Notes: generated by a model from the letters alone, not told the origin. 64,000 nucleotides of DNA from Neolewinella agarilytica (GCF_900110645.1 NZ_FOFB01000023.1:33514-97513), one strand, 5' to 3'; positions 51,801 through 60,374 are shown, counted from the first letter of the stretch. Numbers and translations: made by a program.

Positions 51801-52787
51801 CCGCGCCGCCGGCGCGACGTCCTGCCCGGAGAACGCTCCTTCGGCGAATTTGAAGGTCGCCGTTACGCCAATCATGGCGGCATTATCCGTACAATACTCG
51901 ATGCGGGGAATGAAGACTTCCCATCCGTTTTTTTCGCCTAATTCCTGCAGCCCCTGCCGCAAACCACTGTTGGCGGAAACTCCGCCGGCCAGCGCAACTT
52001 GTTTGAGCCCGGTCTGCGCTACCGCCAGTTGAATTTTGCGTAGCAAAATGGAGACAATGATGTGTTGAATGGAGGCACAGATGTCGTTCAGGTTGTCCTT
52101 CACGAAGTCGGGGTCTTCCTTAATCTTTTTTTGCAGGCTGTAGAGGATGCTGGTTTTCAGGCCGCTGAAACTGAAGTTCAGCTCTCCGGGGTCTGGCTTA
52201 GCGAACTCAATGGTTGGTTGCCCCAGGCGGGCCCGGCGGTCAATCTCGGGGCCGGCGGGGTAGGGGAGCCCTAGTAACTTACCGGATTTATCGAAGGCTT
52301 CCCCGGCAGCATCATCGATGGTACGGCCGATGATTTCCTGCTCCAGGGCCGAGTGCACCACTACCAGCTGGGTGTGCCCCCCGGAAACGGTCAGGCATAA
52401 AAAGGGGAAGGCGGGCTTCGGGTCTTCGGCGAAGTGGGCCAACACGTGTGCCTGCATGTGGTCTACTTCAATGAGCGGCAGGCCCCGGGCCAGGGCGAAA
52501 CCTTTAGCAAAGCTGACTCCTACCATCAACGAGCCAATCAGCCCCGGGCCACGGGTAAAAGCCACGGCATCAATTTGTGCTGCCGTTTTCGCGGCCCGCT
52601 TCAGCGCTACGGCTACCGTTGGGACAATGTTGCGCTGATGTGCCCGGCTGGCATGCTCCGGCACTACGCCGCCGAACTCCTCGTGGACGGCCTGACCGGC
52701 CGTGACGTTACTCAGTACAAGCCCGTCAGCCACTACCGCTGCTGAGGTGTCGTCACAACTGGATTCGATAGCAAGAATTACGGGCAT
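51795..52787 (-). CDS. tsaD: tRNA N6-adenosine threonylcarbamoyltransferase
   Basis: Catalytic subunit that puts the threonylcarbamoyl group on A37 of tRNAs reading ANN codons. The 330-residue protein has the ASKHA-type start ILAIESSCDDTSAAVV, the iron-binding His110 and His114 in VDHMQAHVLAHF, LCLTVSGGHTQLV and the C-terminal CTDNAAMIG. The ATG at 52787 is chosen; the longer frame overlaps the TACCTTTG promoter element. The C-terminal residues VAPAARF and the stop are read from the edge of a family B repeat, so the end may have been altered by that insertion. Confidence 0.96.
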   Translation of the reverse strand: MPVILAIESSCDDTSAAVVADGLVLSNVTAGQAVHEEFGGVVPEHASRAHQRNIVPTVAVALKRAAKTAAQIDAVAFTRGPGLIGSLMVGVSFAKGFALARGLPLIEVDHMQAHVLAHFAEDPKPAFPFLCLTVSGGHTQLVVVHSALEQEIIGRTIDDAAGEAFDKSGKLLGLPYPAGPEIDRRARLGQPTIEFAKPDPGELNFSFSGLKTSILYSLQKKIKEDPDFVKDNLNDICASIQHIIVSILLRKIQLAVAQTGLKQVALAGGVSANSGLRQGLQELGEKNGWEVFIPRIEYCTDNAAMIGVTATFKFAEGAFSGQDVAPAARF

Positions 52788-52806
52788 ACAAATAGATTGT
52801 CTGGGG

Positions 52807-52814
52807 CAAAGGTA
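52807..52814 (-). promoter_or_regulatory. -7 promoter element of tsaD
   Basis: Minus-strand TACCTTTG, a full TAnnTTTG match, 19 bases before the ATG at 52787. No TTTG at the exact -33 spacing. Confidence 0.58.
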
Positions 52815-52934
52815 GAAGCCGGAAAACAAAGTTTTTCCCGACTTAGTGCTAATTTCACAAAGAAAAATTAACTAATATTCCATCAAACAAGGGAAAAAGC
52901 CTTACGTTACGCCAATGAGTATGGATTCTGCATC

Positions 52935-52963
52935 TTGCAGATGACAGAAATGTTTTATACTTG
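52935..52963 (+). promoter_or_regulatory. Promoter for the 52983 gene
   Basis: TTG (52935-52937), 18 bases, then TATACTTG (52956-52963), one base off TAnnTTTG, ending 19 bases before the ATG. Confidence 0.6.
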
Positions 52964-52982
52964 CGGAAATTAAAAGCAACCG

Positions 52983-53567
52983 ATGCGCACACTATTCAGT
53001 CTACTCTTCCTGGTTCTGGCCTTCGTTCTGGGCTTTTTGCTTTACAAAAGCATTGAGGAACCCATCAACTTTAACAACCAACGGGCTATACGAGACGCCG
53101 CTGTTTCCGAAAAACTGGAGATGGTACGTTCTGCTCAGGAACTATATCGCGACATCACCGGAGAGTTCGCTCCCCGCTTCGATACGCTTAAACAGGTACT
53201 CACTGAAGGAGAGCTCCTCTCCATCCGGGTAGTTGGTGACCCTGATGACCCGAACTTCACCGGTGAGATCCAGTATGACACCACCCGGATTCCTGCCCTG
53301 GACACCATTGGTGGTCTCGGGATCGTTCTGGAGGATCTGGAGAAAGTTCCCTTCACGGACGGTAAGGTCGAATTTGACATTGACGCCAAAGTGATCGAGT
53401 ACCAGTCTACCAACGTACCAGTAGTACAGGTGGGTGTACGTAAAAGCGCTTACATGGGCACCTACGGTGATGCCCGTTTCCAGCGTTACGACCAGAACTA
53501 CGACCCGAACGTTCCAATGAGCTTCGGCGATCTGAACAAGCCAACTCTGGCCGGCACTTGGCAATAA
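52983..53567 (+). CDS. Membrane-anchored protein of unknown function
   Basis: A 194-residue protein with one N-terminal membrane helix (about 4-22, LFSLLFLVLAFVLGFLLY), then a mainly hydrophilic domain facing the periplasm (EKLEMVRSAQELYRDITGEFAPRFDTLKQVL, VFRV-type strands, VPVVQVGVRKSAYMGTYGDARFQRYDQNYDP). I do not recognise the family. It overlaps the DUF3822 gene by 10 bases and is probably the first gene of a set with it and rsmD. Confidence 0.78.
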   Translation: MRTLFSLLFLVLAFVLGFLLYKSIEEPINFNNQRAIRDAAVSEKLEMVRSAQELYRDITGEFAPRFDTLKQVLTEGELLSIRVVGDPDDPNFTGEIQYDTTRIPALDTIGGLGIVLEDLEKVPFTDGKVEFDIDAKVIEYQSTNVPVVQVGVRKSAYMGTYGDARFQRYDQNYDPNVPMSFGDLNKPTLAGTWQ

Positions 53568-54406
53568 GCAACTACGATATAACTGCTGCGGCCTTCCGAC
53601 CGGAAGGCACGCATGACTATGAACTGTCCATCCTTACGGGGATGGACAGTTTTGCGTATATCATCCGTGACCAGCAGAAGAACGAGTTGCTGGCCTACCG
53701 TTCCCTGAACTTTACCGCAGCAGAACGGGATAACTGGCCGGAATCTTTTAACCGACTGGTTCAGGCCGACGATAAGCTTCGCTCTCTGCGATACGGTAAC
53801 TCGATCCTGGGCTGGGAGGAAGAGCGATTAACTCTTGTGCCGGACGAACTCTTTGATGCCGCTAATCCACGCGTTTATCTGGAACAACTTACGTTGATTG
53901 GCCTGGACGATGTCGTCCGGTCCGAACGATTCAATGAACTGGGCGGGCAGCTGCTTTTTGCCGCTGATCGTAGCCGGATTGACGCCGTAGAGCGCCGGCT
54001 GCACACCAAGCGCACCCATCATATGGCTGGCGGAGTGCTTACGGCCTGGGGGCTTCGGTCACGTCGCCTGGGGCACCGTTCCGTTTCTGCCCTGGTACGG
54101 GGAAATCAAATTTTTCTGGCGGCCCACCAGAACGGGAACCTGCAGTTCTTCAATACTTTCCCCTTCGCCAACGCCCAGGACGCCCTCTATTACCTCTTAC
54201 TGGTGTATCAACAATGCGGCTGGGCGCCCAGCCGGGTACCACTTTACCTCTGTGGAGAAATTACGGAGCACAGTGACCTGTACCGGCAGTTTTACCGCTA
54301 CGTTGAAGACCTGCGTTTTTGCCAGTATGGGGCGCCGCCTTCCACCCCGCCGGAACTGGCGGGGCTGCCGGGGCATCTTTATTTCGAGTTATTGTGTTTG
54401 GGCTAG
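53558..54406 (+). CDS. DUF3822 family protein
   Basis: A 282-residue protein matching DUF3822, a Bacteroidota family with an actin-like ATPase-type fold prediction and unknown function (YELSILTGMDSFAYIIRDQQKNELLAYRSL, KLRSLRYGNSILGWEEERLTLVPDELFD, LLVYQQCGWAPSRVPLYLCGEIT). The start is taken as TTG at 53558, overlapping the upstream gene; no ATG lies near the family start. DUF3822 genes commonly precede rsmD, as this one does 93 bases ahead. The link to rRNA methylation is by context only. Confidence 0.85.
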   Translation: MAISNYDITAAAFRPEGTHDYELSILTGMDSFAYIIRDQQKNELLAYRSLNFTAAERDNWPESFNRLVQADDKLRSLRYGNSILGWEEERLTLVPDELFDAANPRVYLEQLTLIGLDDVVRSERFNELGGQLLFAADRSRIDAVERRLHTKRTHHMAGGVLTAWGLRSRRLGHRSVSALVRGNQIFLAAHQNGNLQFFNTFPFANAQDALYYLLLVYQQCGWAPSRVPLYLCGEITEHSDLYRQFYRYVEDLRFCQYGAPPSTPPELAGLPGHLYFELLCLG

Positions 54407-54499
54407 GGTAGGCGAGCCGAATAGCTTCCTTCAGGAGGAGTGCTGGCAAGCGCTACTATCCTGCTACCACTACCACCAGACTATCATTACTATTCTCAC

Positions 54500-55063
54500 A
54501 TGCGCATCATCTCCGGAAAACATAAAGGCCGCCGCTTTAGCCCTCCAGCAGACAACTGGCCCACCCGGCCCACTACTGATTACGCCAAAGAGGGCTTGTT
54601 CAATGTGCTCAATAACTGGTTTTACTTCGAGGATCAGCGTTTCCTGGACCTCTTCGGCGGCACTGGTAGTCATGATTATGAATTCCTGAGCCGTGGATGT
54701 ACGGATGTAACCTATGTAGACAAACATGGCCCGGCCGTTGCCTTCGTGCAACGAACCATCAAGACGCTGGGCGAAGAAGAGCACATCCGGATTTTCCGGA
54801 TGGACGTTTTTAAATTCATCGCCCGACCGGTTAGTAAGCCGTATACCTATATTTTCGCCGGCCCACCGTATCCCTTACCTAATATTCCGGACCTTCCGGA
54901 CCTGGTTTTCGACGCCGGCCTGCTGGCTCCGGGAGGCTTATTCGTGCTGGAAACCAATCCTCACCATGATTTCAGCATGGACCCCCGTTGTACGGATAAG
55001 CGGAACTACGGCAAAACAATCTTCTGGTTCTTTGAGCATCCGGCGGAAGAGGAGGAAGAGTAG
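54500..55063 (+). CDS. rsmD: 16S rRNA (guanine-966-N2)-methyltransferase RsmD
   Basis: A 187-residue SAM-dependent methyltransferase. MRIISGKHKGRRF is the family N-terminus, FLDLFGGTGSHDYEFLSRG is the SAM-binding motif I, and IFAGPPYPLPNIPDLPD stands at motif IV. In most RsmD proteins motif IV reads (D/N)PP(Y/F); here the acidic or Asn position is Gly, so catalysis is not assured, though the fold is clear. The ATG at 54500 is the family start. The leader before it holds a word array (CTACCACTACC). It follows the DUF3822 gene. Confidence 0.9.
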   Translation: MRIISGKHKGRRFSPPADNWPTRPTTDYAKEGLFNVLNNWFYFEDQRFLDLFGGTGSHDYEFLSRGCTDVTYVDKHGPAVAFVQRTIKTLGEEEHIRIFRMDVFKFIARPVSKPYTYIFAGPPYPLPNIPDLPDLVFDAGLLAPGGLFVLETNPHHDFSMDPRCTDKRNYGKTIFWFFEHPAEEEEE

Positions 55064-55100
55064 TTGGGTAGTCGGTAGTTGGTAATATTTTAGTTGGGGA

Positions 55101-55118
55101 GTCGCTGCCGCAGGTGCA
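55101..55118 (+). repeat. Family A dispersed motif, partial
   Basis: gtCGC-TGC-CGCAGGTGCA: the right block is perfect, the left block degraded. Opposite in orientation to the copy at 55173-55191. Confidence 0.6.
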
Positions 55119-55172
55119 GGGAAGGGGATTAAGAGCAAGGGGGCATAGTTCCCTGCTCGCTTAACGACTCAT

Positions 55173-55191
55173 TGCACCTGCGCTCCGGCGC
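55173..55191 (-). repeat. Family A dispersed motif, spacer 5 (CGGAG)
   Basis: Minus-strand GCGC, then CGGAG, then CGCAGGTGCA, forming an inverted pair with 55101-55118 across 54 bases. Confidence 0.7.
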
Positions 55192-55420
55192 AAAAAAATG
55201 GCATTTGTCCCCCGGAAAGTCGCAGAAGAGCAGAAGCCTTTAAAAATACCTTCCTGAATAGTAGCCAGCCGCATTTTTTTAACGAACTTTACGGGAATTT
55301 GCGTTGTGATTTTTTTGAGTCTTCTCAAATGATTCGCAATCGTATTCATAATGATCGTCAAACTAAATTTTCCCGCGCTGTTTTTCTTTTCTTCAGATAG
55401 CGGTGCAGACTCCGATAGTC

Positions 55421-58216
55421 ATGAGCAATTTCTCGCATTTAGCCAACGCTCACCCGAGCTACATTGAAAATCTTTATCATCAATTTACTGATCAGCCAGA
55501 CTCCGTAGACCAGAGTTGGCGCGACTTTTTCCTTGGTTTCGACTACGCAACGGAGGGCACTAACGGTACAGTAAGTAAGAATGGTCAGGCGTTGCCGGTC
55601 TCTGCTGACGGAGCTGTCGATTGGGAGCACGTAGAGCGAGAGCTCAGTGTATTTGCCCTCATCAAAGCTTACCGGCTTCGCGGACACATGGACGCCGCCA
55701 TTGATCCCATCAATGAGTTCGATGATCCGGATGCGGTACTGGACCTGTCTCGCTTTAAACTTTCGGAGGCTGACCTGGATACGGTTTTTAAAGCTGCTGA
55801 GCAGCTTTTTCTGCCACCCAGCACCCTGCGTGAGATCATCGCCCACCTCAATAAGGTCTACCTGGGCTCCATCGGTTTTGAGTTTGATCACATTTTCCTC
55901 CGGGAAAAACGGCGTTGGCTAAGAACCCGTATTGAGAAGCTGAAGCCGGAAGCGGCTTTCGACCTGACTGGTGAAGACAAAAAACACATCCTCTCCCGAC
56001 TGAACGATGCCGTTGGCTTTGAGGACTTCCTGAAGGTGAAGTACCCCGCTCAGAAGCGTTTCGGGCTGGAAGGAGGAGACGCTGCCATCGTAGGTGTTGA
56101 TGCCATCATCAACCAGGCTGCCGTCAAGGGCGTCGAAGAAGTAGTGATCGGGATGGCCCACCGTGGCCGCCTGAACGTGCTGGCTAACATCATGGGCAAA
56201 AGCTACGAGAGTATCTTTCAGGAGTTTGAAGGGGTCATCCCGGATAAAATCAAGGGAGATGGCGACGTGAAGTACCACATGGGCTATAGCAGTCTGATCA
56301 AGACTGTTTCCGGAAAGGAAGTCAACGTAAAGCTGGCCCCTAACCCCAGCCACCTGGAGGCAGTTGGCCCCGTAGTGGAAGGCTTTGCCCGCGCAAAGGC
56401 CGATATGCTCTACGGTAATGACTACGACAAGATTCTCCCCATCCTGATTCATGGCGATGCAGCCGTAGCGGGGCAGGGCGTAGTATTCGAAACCGCCCAG
56501 ATGAGTGAGCTGGAAGCTTACAAGACCGGCGGAACGATTCACTACATCATCAATAACCAGATTGGGTTTACGACGGACTATAAAGATGCCCGGACCAGTG
56601 TCTACGCCAGTGGCGTAGCCAGTGTGGTACAGGCACCCGTTTTTCACGTCAACGGAGACGACCCGGAAGCCGTACTTTACGTTTCCCGCCTCGCCGTTGA
56701 TTACCGAAACACTTTCAATTCGGACGTATTCATCGACATGCTCTGTTACCGTAAGATGGGGCATAACGAAGGAGACGACCCCGGTTACACCCAGCCAGGT
56801 ATGTACCAGCGGGTGAAAAAGCACGACGATGTCCGTAAGCTCTACATCAGACGATTGGTAGAGCGCGGTGACGTGGACGAGGCACAGGCCAAGCAAATGG
56901 GTAAGGATTTCAAAGCCCACTTGCAGGATATTCACACGGCCGTTAAGAATAAGGACATTCCCTACCGTTACCAACCGCCGGAAGAAGCCTGGCGCAGATT
57001 GAACAGCGACCACTGGGAAGAAAAACATTTTGCTGAGTCACCCGAAACAGGCGTAGACCTAAAGCAGGTTAATAAAATTCTCAAGCACCTGGTTTCCTTG
57101 CCGAAGGACTTTACGCCCGTAGCAAAGGTGAGCCGACTGTTTGACAACTACAAAAAGGCAATCAAGAATAACCAGCTGGACTGGGCTCTGGGCGAACTCA
57201 CTGCTTACGGCACATTGCTGCTGGATGGGCATGATGTCCGGATGACCGGACAGGACGTCCGTCGGGGTACCTTCAGCCACCGTCATGCCGTACTGACCAG
57301 TCAGGACGGTGAGGATAAGTATAACCGCCTGGATGGCCTGGCCGAAAAGCAAGGCCAGCTGAGGATTTTCAATTCTCTCCTTTCAGAGTTTGCGGTACTC
57401 GGTTTTGAGTACGGCTACGCTACGGCCAGCCCGGACAATCTCGTCATTTGGGAAGCACAGTTTGGTGACTTTGCCAACGGAGCGATGACCATCTTTGATC
57501 AGTTCATCGTTAGCGGTGAGAGCAAATGGTCGCGGATGAACGGCCTGGCCGTTCTGCTGCCTCATGGCTACGAAGGGCAGGGGCCGGAACACTCCAGCGC
57601 CCGTTTGGAGCGCTTCCTTCAGCTGTGTGCGGAGTACAACGCCGTGGTGGCCAACGTTACGATGCCGGCTAACTTCTTCCACCTGATGCGTCGTCAGCTG
57701 GCGTGGAATTTCCGCAAGCCGCTGATTCACATGAGTCCGAAATCCGGTCTTCGCCACCCAATGGCCGTTAGCCCGGTAGAAGACTTTGGCCCGGGAACCC
57801 GCTTCCAGGAAATCCTGGATGATCCTACCGTAAGCGCCCGCGGGAATAAGAAGATTAAGCGACTGCTATTGTGTACGGGTAAGATCTACTTCGAGCTGGC
57901 CCAGCATAAAGAAAAGAACCAACGGGACGATGTTGCCATCGTCCGGCTGGAACAACTCTTCCCTCTGCCTACGGCACAGGTGAACAAGATCCTCAAACGG
58001 TACGCTGGTGCAGAAGTTATCTGGGTGCAGGAAGAAAGCCGTAACGCCGGTGCCTGGAGCTACATCAGTGAGCACTTCCTCTACAACGAGAAGATTGGCG
58101 TTAAGCTGGGGTACGTTGGCCGCCAGGCTACGGCCTCTCCGGCAACGGGCTACAAGAAGGTACACGTGAAGGAGCAAGCCGATCTTATTGATCGGGCTTT
58201 TGCGAAGGCGAAGTAG
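55421..58216 (+). CDS. sucA: 2-oxoglutarate dehydrogenase E1 component
   Basis: Thiamine-diphosphate enzyme that decarboxylates 2-oxoglutarate in the TCA cycle and passes succinyl groups to the E2 subunit. The 931-residue chain carries the N-terminal E2-binding helix (NLYHQFTDQPDSVDQSWRDFF), the VIGMAHRGRLNVLANIMGK region, ILIHGDAAVAGQGVVFE at the thiamine site, DMLCYRKMGHNEGDDP, and the C-terminal LLPHGYEGQGPEHSSARLERFLQ and HMSPKSGLRHP motifs. The ATG at 55421 (MSNFSHLANA) is chosen over a GTG at 55403. sucB is not adjacent; a large hairpin follows the gene. Confidence 0.97.
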   Translation: MSNFSHLANAHPSYIENLYHQFTDQPDSVDQSWRDFFLGFDYATEGTNGTVSKNGQALPVSADGAVDWEHVERELSVFALIKAYRLRGHMDAAIDPINEFDDPDAVLDLSRFKLSEADLDTVFKAAEQLFLPPSTLREIIAHLNKVYLGSIGFEFDHIFLREKRRWLRTRIEKLKPEAAFDLTGEDKKHILSRLNDAVGFEDFLKVKYPAQKRFGLEGGDAAIVGVDAIINQAAVKGVEEVVIGMAHRGRLNVLANIMGKSYESIFQEFEGVIPDKIKGDGDVKYHMGYSSLIKTVSGKEVNVKLAPNPSHLEAVGPVVEGFARAKADMLYGNDYDKILPILIHGDAAVAGQGVVFETAQMSELEAYKTGGTIHYIINNQIGFTTDYKDARTSVYASGVASVVQAPVFHVNGDDPEAVLYVSRLAVDYRNTFNSDVFIDMLCYRKMGHNEGDDPGYTQPGMYQRVKKHDDVRKLYIRRLVERGDVDEAQAKQMGKDFKAHLQDIHTAVKNKDIPYRYQPPEEAWRRLNSDHWEEKHFAESPETGVDLKQVNKILKHLVSLPKDFTPVAKVSRLFDNYKKAIKNNQLDWALGELTAYGTLLLDGHDVRMTGQDVRRGTFSHRHAVLTSQDGEDKYNRLDGLAEKQGQLRIFNSLLSEFAVLGFEYGYATASPDNLVIWEAQFGDFANGAMTIFDQFIVSGESKWSRMNGLAVLLPHGYEGQGPEHSSARLERFLQLCAEYNAVVANVTMPANFFHLMRRQLAWNFRKPLIHMSPKSGLRHPMAVSPVEDFGPGTRFQEILDDPTVSARGNKKIKRLLLCTGKIYFELAQHKEKNQRDDVAIVRLEQLFPLPTAQVNKILKRYAGAEVIWVQEESRNAGAWSYISEHFLYNEKIGVKLGYVGRQATASPATGYKKVHVKEQADLIDRAFAKAK

Positions 58217-58294
58217 CTTGGCTGGAGGAGAGTTTAAAGGCTATTCTTCCCAGAGCATATTCACTTCTTGATTGCTCTGCGATAGTATTAGGAG

Positions 58295-58391
58295 ATGGCG
58301 TAGATTGGACTTGTTGCGAGCTCATCCTTCCGGCTGCGCTCGAAAAGCGAACTCACTACAAGTCTATTGACTTAGAGTCGATCTACGCCAT
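58295..58391. terminator. Large stem-loop after sucA
   Basis: ATGGCGTAGAT (58295-58305) pairs exactly with ATCTACGCCAT (58381-58391), followed by TTTTTAGG. An inner ACTTGT/ACAAGT stem (58309-58314 with 58358-58363) supports folding. The T-run after the stem suggests termination of sucA, though the loop is unusually long. Confidence 0.6.
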
Positions 58392-58464
58392 TTTTAGGAG
58401 AACCCGGAGTGGAATACTCGGAATGCAATTCCTCGACCGGAGGACTTTGGATACCCTTAGGCGT

Positions 58465-59727
58465 TTACCGTAGCACCATCACCGATCCGGACTCTACCCG
58501 TTCAACCCCTTCGCAGCTGTAAACAACCCGCCAGACGGCGATGCCGGGGTTAACGGGCTCGCCCTTGAAGGTGCCGTCCCAACGGGAGAAGGCGTCGGTG
58601 GACTGGAACATCTGTGCGCCATACCGGTCATAGACCTCAAAGCTGATGAGCTCAGAAATCGCAAAGGGGTTCGAGATGCCAAAGGTCTCGTTCTCCACCG
58701 GACCAATACCGTTAGGGGTAAAGGCTTTGGGGAGGAAGATCTGGGAACAATCAAGGGTTGCCGGGTCAATGACCTGAAAGACGATACTGTCTCTGGCGAT
58801 ACAGTTGCTTTCCGCATCCTGAATACTGACCTGGTAGGCCTGGCGGCCGGCCGCGACGGGCTTAATGGTGGGGTTCTGTGCGCTGGGGTTATCCACGCCT
58901 GCCGTGGGGCTCCAGGCAAAAGCTACACCACAGTCGCTGTTGAGTTCGATGGGGACTTCCTCCTCGAGGAAAAGCCGGCGGGTGGTGGTGAGAATGCGGT
59001 CAGGGCTGAGGTAAAGGGACCTGACTTCCGAGAGGCGAAGCGCCCGGTTATAGATCCTGACCTCATCAATGAGGCCATCAAAAGCAGTCTCTCCGTTACC
59101 CCGGCATTCGGTGGAGCCAATGAGGAGTTCGCCGTCGTTTTCGATGTCGACCCGGCTGGAGGTACGGGTTTCCCCCACCTCATCCCCATTGAGATAGAGC
59201 TTCAGACTGTTCTCATCGCGGGTAATGACGATGTTCTGCCAGCAATCGCTGTTATTGATCCGGTGATCAACGCGGGCGACCTGGTTGTTTTGTTGAAGGG
59301 TAACGGAAACCGTCTGGGTAACGGGCGCGTAGCGGACGGTAAAAAACATCAGGTTGTTGCAGTTCGTATCCCGTTTGGAGACCAGGTACTGGGTGCCGTT
59401 GGGGCCGATGGATTTAAAGTAAAGACTGATAGTGAAGTCCTCCGAGTCAAACTCGCGGTTAATGTTATTGCTGTTGCCTCCGGGGATGCGGATGAAGTCA
59501 TTCCCTCCGTTGAGGGCGACGGCGCTGCCGGCGACCCCGCAGCCGAACTCGGGGACTCCGCTGGCTACTCCGCCGTTATCCGTGGCACCAGTTGCATCGG
59601 CGAAGTTACCGTCGAAGGTATAGTGGGCCACCAGGCCCACCTCCGTTGGCGTTCCCTGCGCCATAACATGCCCTGCACCAGCGCCAGCGCCCAAAAAAGC
59701 GATAAATAGAAGTAAAAAAGCTCGCAT
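58465..59727 (-). CDS. LamG-domain secreted protein with T9SS type B tail
   Basis: A 420-residue exported protein. The signal peptide ends HVMAQ. A LamG/concanavalin-type domain covers about 30-230 (LVAHYTFDGNFADATG, FTISLYFKSIGPNGTQYLVSKRD, LKLYLNGDEVG, FDGLIDEVRIYNRAL). A short Ig-like or PKD-like stretch follows, then a C-terminal gliding-motility/T9SS type B domain (LPKAFTPNGIGPVENETFGI to WRVVYSCEGVERVESGSVMVLR). It should be surface-exposed and bind sugars or proteins. A family A copy is read through its signal peptide codons (AGAGAG). Confidence 0.9.
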   Translation of the reverse strand: MRAFLLLFIAFLGAGAGAGHVMAQGTPTEVGLVAHYTFDGNFADATGATDNGGVASGVPEFGCGVAGSAVALNGGNDFIRIPGGNSNNINREFDSEDFTISLYFKSIGPNGTQYLVSKRDTNCNNLMFFTVRYAPVTQTVSVTLQQNNQVARVDHRINNSDCWQNIVITRDENSLKLYLNGDEVGETRTSSRVDIENDGELLIGSTECRGNGETAFDGLIDEVRIYNRALRLSEVRSLYLSPDRILTTTRRLFLEEEVPIELNSDCGVAFAWSPTAGVDNPSAQNPTIKPVAAGRQAYQVSIQDAESNCIARDSIVFQVIDPATLDCSQIFLPKAFTPNGIGPVENETFGISNPFAISELISFEVYDRYGAQMFQSTDAFSRWDGTFKGEPVNPGIAVWRVVYSCEGVERVESGSVMVLR

Positions 59728-59746
59728 ATACCAGATTTTGAGGGCG

Positions 59747-59754
59747 CAAAGATA
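59747..59754 (-). promoter_or_regulatory. -7 promoter element of the LamG gene
   Basis: Minus-strand TATCTTTG, a full TAnnTTTG match, 19 bases before the ATG at 59727, followed by GCGCCC. No clear -33. Confidence 0.58.
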
Positions 59755-59817
59755 GGGATGTTGTCGCCCACGAATACGAACGACGGCTACCCGGGATTCA
59801 TTGCCATCAAAATGGGC

Positions 59818-60225
59818 TCACCCCACAAATCGGGCCTTCCACTCCGGCCGGGGCAAAAGGCAGGCTTCCTGCTTGCCAAACCAGCGATAGCGGTTGGTAG
59901 CAATCAGGTCGTAGACCCCGTCACTCAGGAAGCGCGGAAACCAGCTTAACACCGTCGCCAGGGGCTTCGGCCATCCGTTCAGGTGCTTTGCTGCGCGCAG
60001 GGCACCCGCACTTTGGGTGTAGGCGGCTCCTGCTTCATACAAGACCAGGCTGCTGAGCGCCGAGGGGTCAATGCCGGCCCTGGGTAATAGCTCTTGCGCC
60101 AGGTCCGACTGCAGACTGGCAAAGCGCAAAACTCCCTCCTCATCATGGGTGATGAACCACTGCACGGCTCCGTTGCAAAGATTGCAGACGCCGTCGAAGA
60201 AGAGGATGGGATGGTCGGTAGGCAT
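59818..60225 (-). CDS. DCC family thiol-disulfide oxidoreductase-like protein
   Basis: A 135-residue protein of the DCC/DUF393 type, named for its conserved DxxCxxC: here FFDGVCNLCNG with Asp11, Cys14 and Cys17, and later FASLQSDLAQELL and LSWFPRFLSDGVYDLIATNRYRWFG. The fold resembles thioredoxin-like proteins, but substrates are unknown. It is a single cytoplasmic domain with no signal peptide. It stands between the LamG and M14 peptidase genes, all on the minus strand. Confidence 0.92.
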   Translation of the reverse strand: MPTDHPILFFDGVCNLCNGAVQWFITHDEEGVLRFASLQSDLAQELLPRAGIDPSALSSLVLYEAGAAYTQSAGALRAAKHLNGWPKPLATVLSWFPRFLSDGVYDLIATNRYRWFGKQEACLLPRPEWKARFVG

Positions 60226-60374
60226 GAAGGGATAACAATATTGGGGGGATTAGGATTATAGAATAATAGGATTTTAGAATTTTAACCCGACACGATGTAT
60301 ATAACCTTGTGCAGATTTCGTGCCAGAGACTCGTCCGGCCGCCTTCGTCAGGCGCTATCGCGCCGACTACGAGC

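Larger units (their letters stand above)
55064..55420. other. Gene-free intergenic region upstream of sucA
   Basis: 357 bases with a word array at its start (GTTGGGTAGTCGGTAGTTGG), two family A copies and an A/T-rich stretch next to sucA. No open frame or RNA gene is seen. The sucA promoter should lie in the last 150 bases, but I cannot place a full TTTG/TAnnTTTG pair. Confidence 0.6.

Noticed and set aside
55919..57028. Long minus-strand frame of 369 codons inside sucA
   Set aside because: Antisense shadow of a highly conserved enzyme; no motif in the product.
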